Below are positions 7,799 through 18,032 of a DNA stretch of 64,000 bases, one piece after another. The DNA comes from an uncultured Finegoldia sp. (GTDB lineage Bacteria; Bacillota; Clostridia; Tissierellales; Peptoniphilaceae). The position numbers and the translations under genes were made by a program. The stretch spans positions 1 through 64,000 of the forward strand of contig NZ_CAMXVC010000004.1 of the NCBI RefSeq assembly GCF_947252345.1, read 5' to 3'. Below the pieces are notes generated by a model. It had not been told where the DNA came from. It saw nothing but the letters and a program-made list of their open reading frames with translations, and ran no database searches. Position 1 is the first letter of the stretch; each line of letters starts with the position of its first letter.

Positions 7799-10222
7799 AT
7801 GCTTAAATATCTAAATAAAAAATTAATCAGAAACAAAACGTATTTTTTCGTGACTTTAATGGCTTTAATAATGTGCTGTGTGACTATTTTCTTGCAAATT
7901 CAAAAGTCATCATACTATGAGCTAGATAGAATAAAAGAAATTGAATCGAGCACGGATAGTTTGATTGCGTATTTTTTGAAAAATAAACGAAACGGCAAGA
8001 AAATAAATACAAAACTTAGCATTGAAGAGAACAATAAAATATACGATAAGCAATTAAAATATTATGGGAAATTATCTGATAATCTGTACGAGATAGATAA
8101 TTTTATGTCGACAAATACGAATAAGTCATCATTTGGAGAATACAGCAGAAAATACGATGCGAAGGCTATATATACTCACGAACAAAATGTTTTAAAATTG
8201 CTCAACGAACTCCACTCGCATATAGGTTCTAACAAGATTACAATTGACAAGGATTATATAAATTTCTTAAAACAAAGAAATGTAGAAGAATCAGCAAAAA
8301 ATAACGGAGTTATAAATGAGTACAAACAAATGAATTTTGCGTCGATTATTTCTAATCAATCTTCTATTTTATTTGGTGTAATTCCAGCTGTGTTTTTGGC
8401 GATATTTCTAGTAATTTCCTTGGAAAATGACGATGTGTTGAAAAAGTTGCCCTTCAAAAACAATACTATTACAAAAAACAGATTTTTTATGAGTCTACTA
8501 ATTTACGTTGTGTATATTTTGTCAGTTTTATTATTTCTTATGTTTATTAGCACATTATTTTTGGATGGATTTGGAAAATTTGATTACTATCACATATCGG
8601 TACTAGAAAGATACAAATTCTTAACTGAAAAGCAGAAATTAGGATTTGTACAGTTGGAGTATTTGAAACCATACGAAATCTTGTTTAGGGGAATTTTAAC
8701 CTTGATTTTATCTTCGAGCTTTGCATTTGGAATGCTATCATTTGTCAAGAAGGTTTCCACATCAAAAACAATGGAGTTGATTTGCTCGATAATTCTTGTA
8801 GGTGGTTTTGTTGGCGATTTGTTATTGTTCAATCATAGATTCAATCCACTCTTCATAATTAAATACTTCTCATGGACGCAAATATTGAGCTTGTGGTTGA
8901 TAGATATAGTCCTAATATTTTTCTGCTTCACGACTGAAGATAGAGTTAAAAAAGAAAAAATATCTTACAGAAAAGTTGATACTATGAGTGTGAAGGGAAT
9001 GGTGTTAACTAATATAATTTCCAAGCAAATGGTTATTTTTGTTGTAGTCACGGTTGGATTATTTTCGTTATTTACGGCTTTCAAAACTGAAAAATACAAT
9101 AAATTAAGCGAAGAAGGAGAACAGGTCCACAAGAATTACTTAGCTTTTGGAGAATCCTACAAGGCGAAGATATTAAATGACCCTTATCAGTCAGATGCAG
9201 AAATTAAACAAAATCTTGAAAATTTTGAAAAGGAATTTGAAAGTGGAATAAAAGAATACCGAGTTTATATCAATAGAAAAAAAGAGCCGGATAAGTTTTA
9301 CAAATTTTATCAAGATAAATTCACATCCGGTGATTTGAGGTTCGATCAAAGTAGTGGGTTTATGGATAAGAGCGATTCTTTGAGTATGTACACAAAAAGA
9401 TATATGTACGATAAGCTCGAAATATTAAAAAAGATGAAGGTGATTCCCTCAAATAGATTATACGATGGAATATACAACGTTGATTACAATCCTGAAGATG
9501 GAGTTAAATATTTGAAGATAAAAGACAGGATATTTTCGTACTTGTTTAATGGAAGCTGTGAGGGTATTTCTGGAATGAACTTGATTTATGATTTTTTTTA
9601 CACAAAATTCAACATTCTAGTAACATTGTTGTCTGCTTGTTTATTCGGGAGTCTGTTATCGAGAAATAAGAAGATTATAGAAATACAAAAACTCACACCA
9701 CTTAAGAAAAATTCCATTTACAGGAGAAATATTCTTTCGAGTATTTTTAGCGCGATAATTGGATTATTAATTGTTTTGACAATTGTATTTGCAATAGGAT
9801 TAGCAATTGGTGGAGTTGGAAATTTATCACTTCCAACGATGAGAATATCCGACATAATGTTCACAGCAGAAGTTATGAGAAATGGTGAGTTTATTTTCAA
9901 AAGCGTTATATTGTCGATACTTAGTTGTGCTTGCATATCAATGGTTATTAGCGTTACAAAACTATTCATAGACAATAAAATGTCTAATTTGATGCTAGCG
10001 TTGATTGTAATTTTTTCCATGGGATTGCCATACATTGTGAAAGTAGTTCCGGCATTTTTGCCATTGTCTTATATGGATAGCTCAGCTGTGGCGAATGGAT
10101 TTATGTCGTTTCATCAACAAAATGGATATTTGAGTTTCACATTTGGAGTGGTATCAGTCACATTGTGGACTGTAGTATTGTATTTTATTGGCAAGAAGAA
10201 ATTTCAAGAAAAGAGGAAATAA
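7799..10222 (+). CDS. Large ABC transporter membrane protein (ABC-2 like), substrate unknown
   Basis: An 807-residue membrane protein starting at ATG 7799 after an AGGGGG ribosome site (a TTG at 7784 would lie before that site). Seen: one N-terminal membrane helix, an external helical region of about 140 residues, a first block of membrane helices (about 180-395), another single helix near 410-430 followed by a second external region (about 435-590), and a last block of helices to the C-terminus. It looks like two fused ABC-2-type halves of the same plan. The adjoining ATPase gene starts at the very next base. Antibiotic, lipid or peptide export are all possible; I cannot choose. Confidence 0.8.
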   Translation: MLKYLNKKLIRNKTYFFVTLMALIMCCVTIFLQIQKSSYYELDRIKEIESSTDSLIAYFLKNKRNGKKINTKLSIEENNKIYDKQLKYYGKLSDNLYEIDNFMSTNTNKSSFGEYSRKYDAKAIYTHEQNVLKLLNELHSHIGSNKITIDKDYINFLKQRNVEESAKNNGVINEYKQMNFASIISNQSSILFGVIPAVFLAIFLVISLENDDVLKKLPFKNNTITKNRFFMSLLIYVVYILSVLLFLMFISTLFLDGFGKFDYYHISVLERYKFLTEKQKLGFVQLEYLKPYEILFRGILTLILSSSFAFGMLSFVKKVSTSKTMELICSIILVGGFVGDLLLFNHRFNPLFIIKYFSWTQILSLWLIDIVLIFFCFTTEDRVKKEKISYRKVDTMSVKGMVLTNIISKQMVIFVVVTVGLFSLFTAFKTEKYNKLSEEGEQVHKNYLAFGESYKAKILNDPYQSDAEIKQNLENFEKEFESGIKEYRVYINRKKEPDKFYKFYQDKFTSGDLRFDQSSGFMDKSDSLSMYTKRYMYDKLEILKKMKVIPSNRLYDGIYNVDYNPEDGVKYLKIKDRIFSYLFNGSCEGISGMNLIYDFFYTKFNILVTLLSACLFGSLLSRNKKIIEIQKLTPLKKNSIYRRNILSSIFSAIIGLLIVLTIVFAIGLAIGGVGNLSLPTMRISDIMFTAEVMRNGEFIFKSVILSILSCACISMVISVTKLFIDNKMSNLMLALIVIFSMGLPYIVKVVPAFLPLSYMDSSAVANGFMSFHQQNGYLSFTFGVVSVTLWTVVLYFIGKKKFQEKRK

Positions 10223-11071
10223 ATGTTACAGGTTATTGATTTAATAAAAAAATACAGCGACAAAATAATTTTAGACAAGGCTGGTTTTGAACTTGAAAAA
10301 GGTCAAATCAAAGCTTTAGTTGGACCTAACGGCTCTGGAAAAACTACTTTGATGAACAGCATCTCAAATTCTATAAAAATTGACGGGGGAAAGATTTTGA
10401 TTGATGGAGAGCAATACAATGATGAAAAAATCTTCACTAAGTTAACTTTTTTTAGAGACGAAACAATCCTCGATGGTAATATGAAAGGGATAGACTACTT
10501 GGAATTAATTAAGTATGCGTATAATAAATCTTCAGAAGATGTGAATAAAATTTGCAAAAAATTTGAAATAGAAGGATTTGCAAATAAGAGAGTCGGAGAG
10601 TATTCGCTGGGAATGAAGAAAAAATTGATGTTAGCAATGTCTTTCTTGCCGGAAAATGATTATGTTTTGCTGGACGAACCATTAAACGGTTTAGACCCAA
10701 CGAGCGTTATAAAAACGAAAAATTTTTTAAAAGAGATTGCCCAACAAAATGTGGGAATTATTATTTCAAGTCATGGATTGAATGATTTAGATGATATCAG
10801 TCGTGATATTTTGTTTTTAAAGGACAAGAAAATCTTAGAAGAAAAATTGGAATCAGTTAAATATTTGCAACTTTCAACTTCAAATGATGAACTGGTCAGA
10901 AAAACTTTGACGAAAAATGGTTATGAATACGAAAATAATCTCATTATTTTAAAAGGCGAAAATATTGAAAAATTATTGAAGGACATTGTAAATTTAGATG
11001 TTAATATTTATAACGTGGATAAAAAATCAAAATCCTCACAAGAAAGATATATGGAACTGTTTGAAATTTGA
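10223..11071 (+). CDS. ABC transporter ATP-binding protein
   Basis: A 282-residue ATPase: Walker A GPNGSGKTT, signature YSLGMKKKL (a GMKKK variant typical of CcmA/bacitracin-type exporters), Walker B YVLLDEPLNGLD and H-loop ISSHGLNDL. A C-terminal extension of about 80 residues follows the nucleotide-binding domain. Its ATG directly abuts the stop of the 807-residue permease, so both should form one exporter. The pair ends at a terminator. Confidence 0.93.
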   Translation: MLQVIDLIKKYSDKIILDKAGFELEKGQIKALVGPNGSGKTTLMNSISNSIKIDGGKILIDGEQYNDEKIFTKLTFFRDETILDGNMKGIDYLELIKYAYNKSSEDVNKICKKFEIEGFANKRVGEYSLGMKKKLMLAMSFLPENDYVLLDEPLNGLDPTSVIKTKNFLKEIAQQNVGIIISSHGLNDLDDISRDILFLKDKKILEEKLESVKYLQLSTSNDELVRKTLTKNGYEYENNLIILKGENIEKLLKDIVNLDVNIYNVDKKSKSSQERYMELFEI

Positions 11072-11077
11072 TTTGAC

Positions 11078-11106
11078 GAGGCTCTTTTTTCGGAGTCTCT
11101 TTTTTA
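11078..11106 (+). terminator. Terminator after ABC exporter ATPase
   Basis: GAGGCTC pairs with GAGTCTC (one G-U pair) around TTTTTTCG, followed by a T run. Confidence 0.8.
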
Positions 11107-11135
11107 TTGAATAAAAAAAATAGATGATATATAAT
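11107..11135 (+). promoter_or_regulatory. Promoter of uvrBA
   Basis: TTGAAT at 11107-11112 and TATAAT at 11130-11135 have a 17-base spacer, 34 bases before uvrB. I do not see a clear SOS (LexA) box here. Confidence 0.75.
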
Positions 11136-11168
11136 AATTAAGTAAAACATATGTTCAAGGGGTGAGTT

Positions 11169-13139
11169 ATGGAATTTAAATTATATTCAAAGTTCAAGCC
11201 GACAGGTGACCAACCACAAGCGATTGATAAACTTGCAAATGGTTTGATAAATGGAAAAAATCATCAAATTTTAAAAGGAGTTACTGGTTCGGGCAAAACT
11301 TTTACAATGGCAAATATTATTCAAAAAGTTCAAAGACCAACTTTGGTCATAGCTCACAACAAAACTTTGGCATACCAATTGGCTAGTGAGTTTAGAGAAT
11401 TTTTCCCGGAAAATGCAGTTGAGTTTTTCGTGTCGTATTACGATTATTATCAACCAGAAGCATACGTTGTTCAATCCGACACCTATATTGAAAAGGATTC
11501 AAGTATCAATGAGGAATTGGACAAACTACGTCACAGTGCTACTATGAGTTTGTTCGAGAGGCGAGATGTAATAATTGTTTCATCTGTTTCTTGCATTTAC
11601 GGTTTGGGAGACCCAATCGATTATGAAAATTTGGTTATATCTCTGCGCCCAGGAATGGAAAAAGACCGAAATGAAGTTATGAGAAAATTAATTGATATTC
11701 AATATGTCAGAAATGATATAAATTTTACTCGTGGTACTTTTAGAGTTAGGGGAGATAGCTTGGATATTTTTCCTGCATCCAGTGGAGAAAAAAGCGTCAG
11801 AATAGAATTTTTCGGAGATGAAATTGATAGAATTACAGAAATTGATGCGTTGACTGGAGAAATAATTGGCGAGAGAAATCACGTCGCGATTTATCCTGCC
11901 AGTCACTATGCGACAACTCAGAAAAAAGTTGAAAAAGCTATCGTGACTATTGAGGAAGAATTAGAAGATAGATTAAAATATTTTAAAGATAACAACAAAT
12001 TGTTGGAAGCTCAAAGGCTAGAGCAAAGAACGAGATACGATATAGAAATGTTAAAAGAAATGGGATTTTGTACTGGAATTGAAAACTATTCAAGGCATAT
12101 GTCTCAGAGGAAACCCGGTAGTAGACCGTACACGCTTATAGACTATTTCCCAAAAGATTTTGTGACGATGATAGACGAATCACACGTTACTGTTCCTCAA
12201 ATTGGTGGAATGTACGAGGGAGATAGGTCAAGAAAAACTAGCTTGGTGGATTATGGATTCAGATTGCCGTCGGCACTCGATAATCGTCCATTGAAATTTT
12301 GCGAGTTTGAATCTATGATGAATCAAGTTATATATGTGTCAGCAACTCCGGGTAAATATGAAAAGGAAAAGACTAATGAAGTCGTAGAACAAATCATCAG
12401 ACCTACTGGATTGTTGGATCCAAAAATTGAGGTTCGTCCTACAAAAGGACAAATTGATGATTTGGTTAGCGAAATCAATAAGACTATAGAAAAAGGCGAA
12501 CGTATTTTGATTACGACTCTTACAAAAAAAATGAGCGAAGATTTGACGAGATATCTCGAAGATTTAGATATCAAAGTAACTTACTTACATTCGGACATAG
12601 ATACTATTGAAAGAATGGAAATAATAAGAGATTTGCGAGAAGGAAAATACGATGTTCTTGTTGGAATAAATTTACTGCGTGAAGGACTAGATTTGCCGGA
12701 AGTATCGCTTATTGCAATTTTGGATGCAGACAAGGAGGGCTTCTTGCGTTCCGAAACTTCGCTTATACAAACAATTGGTAGGGCGGCGAGAAATGCTAAT
12801 GGACACGTTATAATGTATGCAGATACAATAACGAGGTCTATGAATGTCGCAATCACCGAAACCAACAGACGTAGGGAAATTCAGAAAGAATACAATGAAA
12901 AGCATCATATAATTCCAACTACTATTAATAAATCCGTACGAAAGAGAATACAAAACACTTTTGTAGCTGAAGAACAAGAAAATTATGATTCTGATAAGGT
13001 TACAGAATTTTCTAAGGAAGAAGTACAAGTTCTAATAGAAAACTTGAATGGCGAAATGTTAAAAGCCGCTGAAGAATTGGATTTCGAAAGGGCTGCTACT
13101 TTGAGAGACCAGATTAGAGATTTAAAAAACACTTACTAA
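11169..13139 (+). CDS. uvrB: Excinuclease ABC subunit B
   Basis: UvrB, the damage-verifying helicase-like subunit of nucleotide excision repair; 656 residues, the usual length. Walker A is GVTGSGKT (37-44). The beta-hairpin region has [10 protein letters not shown], the DEAH-like box is [11 protein letters not shown], and motif VI is QTIGRAARN. The C-terminal UVR domain ([17 protein letters not shown]) contacts UvrC. Start ATG 11169 follows AAGGGGTGAG. It forms an operon with uvrA, 10 bases downstream. Confidence 0.98.
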   Translation: MEFKLYSKFKPTGDQPQAIDKLANGLINGKNHQILKGVTGSGKTFTMANIIQKVQRPTLVIAHNKTLAYQLASEFREFFPENAVEFFVSYYDYYQPEAYVVQSDTYIEKDSSINEELDKLRHSATMSLFERRDVIIVSSVSCIYGLGDPIDYENLVISLRPGMEKDRNEVMRKLIDIQYVRNDINFTRGTFRVRGDSLDIFPASSGEKSVRIEFFGDEIDRITEIDALTGEIIGERNHVAIYPASHYATTQKKVEKAIVTIEEELEDRLKYFKDNNKLLEAQRLEQRTRYDIEMLKEMGFCTGIENYSRHMSQRKPGSRPYTLIDYFPKDFVTMIDESHVTVPQIGGMYEGDRSRKTSLVDYGFRLPSALDNRPLKFCEFESMMNQVIYVSATPGKYEKEKTNEVVEQIIRPTGLLDPKIEVRPTKGQIDDLVSEINKTIEKGERILITTLTKKMSEDLTRYLEDLDIKVTYLHSDIDTIERMEIIRDLREGKYDVLVGINLLREGLDLPEVSLIAILDADKEGFLRSETSLIQTIGRAARNANGHVIMYADTITRSMNVAITETNRRREIQKEYNEKHHIIPTTINKSVRKRIQNTFVAEEQENYDSDKVTEFSKEEVQVLIENLNGEMLKAAEELDFERAATLRDQIRDLKNTY

Positions 13140-13149
13140 AAGGAGTAAA

Positions 13150-15969
13150 ATGAGTAAAGATAAAATAATTATAAGAGGAGCTAAAGAGAATAATCTAAAA
13201 AATGTTGACCTCACAATTCCCAGAAACAAAATGGTCGTTTTTACTGGGTTAAGTGGTTCGGGAAAATCCTCATTAGCTTTCGACACTATATATGCGGAAG
13301 GACAACGAAGGTATGTTGAATCGTTGAGTTCTTATGCGAGACAATTTCTCGGACAGATGGACAAACCAGATGTAGAATACATTGAAGGTTTATCTCCATC
13401 TATTTCTATAGACCAGAAAACAACAAATAACAATCCACGTTCTACCGTAGGAACTGTTACAGAAATATACGATTACTTTAGGTTGCTTTTTGCCAGAGTG
13501 GGTACTGCGTATTGTCCGATTTGTGACAAGAAAATTGTCAGCCAAACCGTAGACCAAATTGTAGATAGTGTGAAAGAATTAGAAGAACGCTCGAGGATTC
13601 AGATTTTGAGTCCAGTTGTCAAAGGGAAAAAGGGTGAATACAAAAAACTAATCCAAAATCTAAGAAAAGATGGATTTATTAGAGCAATTATTGATGGAGA
13701 GCAGGTTGAATTAGCGGATGAAATCGAACTCGACAAAAACAAAAAACACGACATAGATGTAATAGTCGACAGAATTATAATCAAAGATGGAATTGATTCA
13801 AGGCTCACAGATTCTATTGAAACTGCTCTTAGATTATCGGAAAACAACGTCAAAATAGATGTAGTTGGAAAAAATGTTATTTCTTATAGCACATCTATGA
13901 GTTGCCCGGATGGACATATTTCTTATCAAGAATTGGAACCCAGAGATTTTTCGTTCAACAATCCTTTTGGAATGTGTCCTCATTGTAACGGCCTTGGATT
14001 TCATAAAAAGGTCGATGAAGATTTGGTGATACCAAATAAGGGGCTTTCGATTTTACAAGGAGCGATAGACCCTTACCAATCTTCTAAACCGGGAGGATAT
14101 TATTTTGAAATTATAAAAGCTATAGCAGATTCATATGATTTTCCGCTAGATAAACCATTAAAAGATGCTCCGAAGAAAATGATAGATGAAATTCTGAATG
14201 GTTCTAAGAAAAATCTGTCATTTGTATTCGATAGCCATTTTTCTGGAAGGAAAAAATTTGTTGGGAAATTTGAAGGAGTATTTAAAAATCTCGAAGAAAG
14301 ATATCAACGTAGCACTACCGATTCAACTCACGAAAAAATAGGTGAGTATATGACCGATGTTGAATGCGATTACTGTCACGGTGCTAGGCTAAAAGACGAA
14401 TATCTATCGGTAAGAATAAACGGTAAAAATATTTATGAAATTTGTCAAATGCCAGTGAAAGATTCTCTACTATGGTTTAAAAATTTGAAATTAGAAGAAT
14501 CCAAAAAATTTATTGGCGATGAAATTTTGAAAGAAATTGTAAACAGACTTCAATTTTTGAATGACGTTGGTCTTGATTATTTGACATTGGATAGGTCGGC
14601 TTCCACTTTATCTGGTGGGGAATCTCAAAGAATTAGATTAGCTACACAAATTGGCTCGGCATTGGTTGGCGTTGTCTACGTACTGGATGAGCCATCTATT
14701 GGGCTTCATCAAAGAGATAATGACAAACTAATTAAAGCTTTAAGAAATTTGACTGACATTGGAAATACGCTAGTAGTTGTCGAGCACGACGAAGATACGA
14801 TGAAAGAGTGTGACTATCTTGTTGATATTGGGCCGGGAGCAGGAGTTCACGGTGGTGAGATAGTTGCCTGTGGTAGCATAGATGACATTATAAAAGAAAA
14901 AAGGTCGATTACTGGCAAATACTTGTCTGGAGAACTGGCAATTGAGATTCCAGAAAAAAGAAGAAAACCAAAAGGATTTTTGGAATTTAAAGGGTGCAGA
15001 GAAAATAATTTAAAAAATATAAATGCAAAATTTGCTCTATCATGTTTTAATTGTGTTACTGGTGTTTCAGGTTCAGGAAAATCATCATTGGTAAATGAAA
15101 TTGTATACAAGAAATTGGCACGTGATTTGAATAATGCCAAAATGAAAAATGGAAATTTCAAATCCGCTAAGGGAATAGAAAATTTAGACAAAGTTGTTCA
15201 AATTGACCAGTCACCAATAGGAAGGACTCCTAGAAGTAATCCTGCGACTTATACTAAAGTATTTGATTTGATAAGGGATTTGTTCGCGGCTACACCGGAA
15301 GCTAATATGAGAGGATATCAAAAAGGAAGATTTTCTTTCAATGTGAAAGGTGGAAGATGTGAAGCTTGTAAAGGTGATGGCACTATAAAAGTAGAAATGC
15401 ACTTTTTACCAGATGTTTACGTTCCATGTGATGTCTGTAAAGGTAAAAGATACAATAGAGAGACTTTGCAAGTAAAATATAAAGGGAAAAATATCTCGGA
15501 TGTATTAGATATGACGATTGACGAAGCGTTGGAATTTTTTAGAAATTTTCCACCTATTAAAAATAAATTGCAAACACTACAAGATGTAGGTTTGGGTTAT
15601 ATAAAATTAGGGCAATCATCAACTGAATTGTCTGGTGGTGAAGCTCAAAGAGTGAAACTCGCCAGTGAATTATCGAAAAAAAGCACAGGAAAAACTATAT
15701 ATATCTTAGATGAACCAACAACAGGACTTCATTCTGCTGATATCGACAAATTAATTGAAGTGCTACAACGACTCGTTGACCAAGGAAATACCGTAATAGT
15801 GATTGAACACAACCTCGATGTTATAAAAGTTGCAGATTATATTATAGATTTAGGCCCTGAAGGAGGAAATGGGGGAGGTGAAGTTATCTTTCAAGGAACT
15901 CCAGAAAAATTGATTAATAATAAAAACTCTTACACAGGAAAATATTTAAAACCAAAACTTAATCGTTAA
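13150..15969 (+). CDS. uvrA: Excinuclease ABC subunit A
   Basis: UvrA, the damage-recognition ATPase, 939 residues. It has two ABC modules: Walker [10 protein letters not shown] (33-41) and GVSGSGKSS (about 640), with signatures LSGGESQRI and LSGGEAQRV. Zinc-finger Cys pairs include [24 protein letters not shown] and the essential C-terminal CEACKGDG ... [10 protein letters not shown] finger. AAAGGAG precedes the ATG. It works with UvrB and UvrC; uvrC is not in the window. Confidence 0.98.
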   Translation: MSKDKIIIRGAKENNLKNVDLTIPRNKMVVFTGLSGSGKSSLAFDTIYAEGQRRYVESLSSYARQFLGQMDKPDVEYIEGLSPSISIDQKTTNNNPRSTVGTVTEIYDYFRLLFARVGTAYCPICDKKIVSQTVDQIVDSVKELEERSRIQILSPVVKGKKGEYKKLIQNLRKDGFIRAIIDGEQVELADEIELDKNKKHDIDVIVDRIIIKDGIDSRLTDSIETALRLSENNVKIDVVGKNVISYSTSMSCPDGHISYQELEPRDFSFNNPFGMCPHCNGLGFHKKVDEDLVIPNKGLSILQGAIDPYQSSKPGGYYFEIIKAIADSYDFPLDKPLKDAPKKMIDEILNGSKKNLSFVFDSHFSGRKKFVGKFEGVFKNLEERYQRSTTDSTHEKIGEYMTDVECDYCHGARLKDEYLSVRINGKNIYEICQMPVKDSLLWFKNLKLEESKKFIGDEILKEIVNRLQFLNDVGLDYLTLDRSASTLSGGESQRIRLATQIGSALVGVVYVLDEPSIGLHQRDNDKLIKALRNLTDIGNTLVVVEHDEDTMKECDYLVDIGPGAGVHGGEIVACGSIDDIIKEKRSITGKYLSGELAIEIPEKRRKPKGFLEFKGCRENNLKNINAKFALSCFNCVTGVSGSGKSSLVNEIVYKKLARDLNNAKMKNGNFKSAKGIENLDKVVQIDQSPIGRTPRSNPATYTKVFDLIRDLFAATPEANMRGYQKGRFSFNVKGGRCEACKGDGTIKVEMHFLPDVYVPCDVCKGKRYNRETLQVKYKGKNISDVLDMTIDEALEFFRNFPPIKNKLQTLQDVGLGYIKLGQSSTELSGGEAQRVKLASELSKKSTGKTIYILDEPTTGLHSADIDKLIEVLQRLVDQGNTVIVIEHNLDVIKVADYIIDLGPEGGNGGGEVIFQGTPEKLINNKNSYTGKYLKPKLNR

Positions 15970-16029
15970 ATTTTTGTAATAATCACTTTCTTGATTTTAG
16001 TGTATAATAAAGTTAGGAAGGTGATTTTT

Positions 16030-16719
16030 ATGTACAATATTATGGTTGTCGATGACGAAAAAGACATTGTAAAGGCAATAGAAATATATTTAAAAACCGA
16101 TAATTATAATGTCATAAAAGCTTACAATGGTTATGACGCACTTGAACTAATGCAGAAAAATCAAATAGATTTGTTTTTAGTCGATATAATGATGGAAGGA
16201 ATGGATGGTTTGGAATTGACGCAAAAAATAAGAGAAGTTTCGAGCGCACCAATAATTATTTTGTCGGCAAAAAGCGAATTAAACGATAAGGTAATGGGAT
16301 TAAATATAGGAGCAGACGATTATATAACAAAACCATTTGACGCGGTCGAATTATTGGCGAGAATAAAATCTTGTATCAGAAGACTCGAGCTCACAAAAAA
16401 TAATTCTCTAAAAGGTAACGTCTACTCGGCAGGACGATTGACTATAAATGACGATAAAAAAGAAGTATTGATAGATGGCGAGGAAATTAAATTAACTCCT
16501 TATGAATATGGGATTATTTTATTGTTGCTAAAAAATAAAGGAATAGTTTTTACTTCTGAGGAAATTTATGAAAATGTATGGGAAGCACCACCTTATGATG
16601 TTAAAAAAATAGTTTCTGTCCATATTTCAAGATTAAGAGAAAAAGTTGAAATAAATCCAAGACGTCCTGATTTGATAAAATCAGTTTACGGAATGGGTTA
16701 TAAAATAGAGGACATTTAA
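16030..16719 (+). CDS. OmpR/PhoB-family response regulator
   Basis: A 229-residue regulator. The receiver domain has the acidic pair in VVDDEKD, phosphoacceptor Asp52 (FLVDIMMEG), and the conserved Lys in ITKPFDAVE. The C-terminal winged helix (about 130-229) contains LTPYEYGIILLLL, the recognition region VSVHISRLREKVE and YGMGYKIE. ATG 16030 is chosen over upstream 15991 because AGGAAGGTG lies before it and a TATAAT (16003-16008) lies inside the longer frame. The stop overlaps the kinase start by one base, so both are co-translated. The signal is unknown. Confidence 0.92.
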   Translation: MYNIMVVDDEKDIVKAIEIYLKTDNYNVIKAYNGYDALELMQKNQIDLFLVDIMMEGMDGLELTQKIREVSSAPIIILSAKSELNDKVMGLNIGADDYITKPFDAVELLARIKSCIRRLELTKNNSLKGNVYSAGRLTINDDKKEVLIDGEEIKLTPYEYGIILLLLKNKGIVFTSEEIYENVWEAPPYDVKKIVSVHISRLREKVEINPRRPDLIKSVYGMGYKIEDI

Positions 16720-18002
16720 TGATAACTTGGATTAAAAGAAAGTTTAGGTCTATCGATGGCTATGTTGAAAAGCAAATTGTAGATTTATTACTTTACTTTA
16801 GTTTTGGATTTATATTAGTATTCACTTTTTCGTTTTTTGTTGAAAATATTGTCAATATATATAATTTTTCAATTATTTTCTCATTGATATACTTTGGATT
16901 GGCTTTTTTCTTTTCTGTTGTCAAAATAATTATGACTATTATTAAAAAGAAAAAAAATGCTTTTTTGATATATCAATTTTTAAGTAATTTTAAGACAAAA
17001 TATTACAATATTTACGCAGAATCTTTGCTAATTTTACTATTTTTGGTCTACACTATGGCTACTATTATGGTGACAAACAGAAATTTGTTTGGAATTATTT
17101 TTATTGGCTCGATACTGGCAAAAATTTATATATCAATCTTGACTAATAATTTGGGAAAAATTTTACTGAACAAAAAAGTCGAGGCAATGTATTCGGGCAA
17201 AGACATAGATGTTTATATCGACGACGACATTTACAAAGATTCTGTATACCTAATCAATCATCTCCACGATTCTGTTATAAACACCATGCAAGACAAAATA
17301 AATTCTGAAAGAATGAAAACAGAACTCATCACAAATATTTCACATGATATAAAGACACCTCTTACGTCGATTATAAATTATGTGGATTTATTAAACCACG
17401 AAAAGGATGAAAATGAAAAACAAAGATACATCGAGATATTGGAATACAACGCAAAAAGATTGAAAACCATGGTTATTGACCTTATTTATGCTGCTAAAAC
17501 AGGAACTGGCAATATTGATATCGAGATGGAAGTTGTCGAATTAAATGAATTGGTGCTACAAGTTTACGGTCAATTTGACTCTGATTTTAGCAAAGAAGCT
17601 TTGGATTTTGAATATCACGATAAAAGAAAAACTGTTTTGATGATGACAGATGGGGCAAAATTGTCGAGAGTAATCGAAAATATTTTTAGCAATATCGTAA
17701 AATACTCAAAGCCAAGCACAAAGGTAATAGGTGAATGCGATGTAATAGATGACAGCATAATCCTCAAATTTTCAAACGTCTGTAAAAATAAAATCGAGGT
17801 TAGTGCCAAAGATTTGATGGGTCAATTTGTTCGAGGGGAAAAATCTCGCCACTCAGAGGGCAGTGGATTGGGTTTGTATATTGCAAAAAATTTGATAGAA
17901 TTATTAGGCGGTACATCAAAAATATCGTTGGATGGAGATTTATTTATTTACGAAATAAAATTTAAAGTTACAAGAAAAAAGAAAAAAAATAAAAGATGTT
18001 AA
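16719..18002 (+). CDS. Sensor histidine kinase
   Basis: A 427-residue membrane kinase paired with the preceding regulator. The N-terminal third is four or so membrane helices with no large extracellular domain. That suggests sensing in the membrane or via another membrane protein. H-box His208 is in ISHDIKTPLTSI; N-box region SRVIENIFSNIVKYSK; G-box GSGLGLYIAKNLIELLGG. The last residues (KKKKNKRC) are encoded within the left arm of the terminator shared with the convergent pbp gene. Confidence 0.92.
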   Translation: MITWIKRKFRSIDGYVEKQIVDLLLYFSFGFILVFTFSFFVENIVNIYNFSIIFSLIYFGLAFFFSVVKIIMTIIKKKKNAFLIYQFLSNFKTKYYNIYAESLLILLFLVYTMATIMVTNRNLFGIIFIGSILAKIYISILTNNLGKILLNKKVEAMYSGKDIDVYIDDDIYKDSVYLINHLHDSVINTMQDKINSERMKTELITNISHDIKTPLTSIINYVDLLNHEKDENEKQRYIEILEYNAKRLKTMVIDLIYAAKTGTGNIDIEMEVVELNELVLQVYGQFDSDFSKEALDFEYHDKRKTVLMMTDGAKLSRVIENIFSNIVKYSKPSTKVIGECDVIDDSIILKFSNVCKNKIEVSAKDLMGQFVRGEKSRHSEGSGLGLYIAKNLIELLGGTSKISLDGDLFIYEIKFKVTRKKKKNKRC

Positions 18003-18032
18003 TCTTGGCCTTGACCAAAATTAACATCTTTT
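17991..18032. terminator. Bidirectional terminator between kinase and penicillin-binding protein
   Basis: A 13-bp perfect inverted repeat, AAAAGATGTTAAT and its complement, encloses 16 bases that contain an inner TTGG/CCAA pair. It has A on the left and T on the right, so it works on both strands. The kinase stop codon is inside the left arm and the pbp stop follows the right arm at once. Confidence 0.9.
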
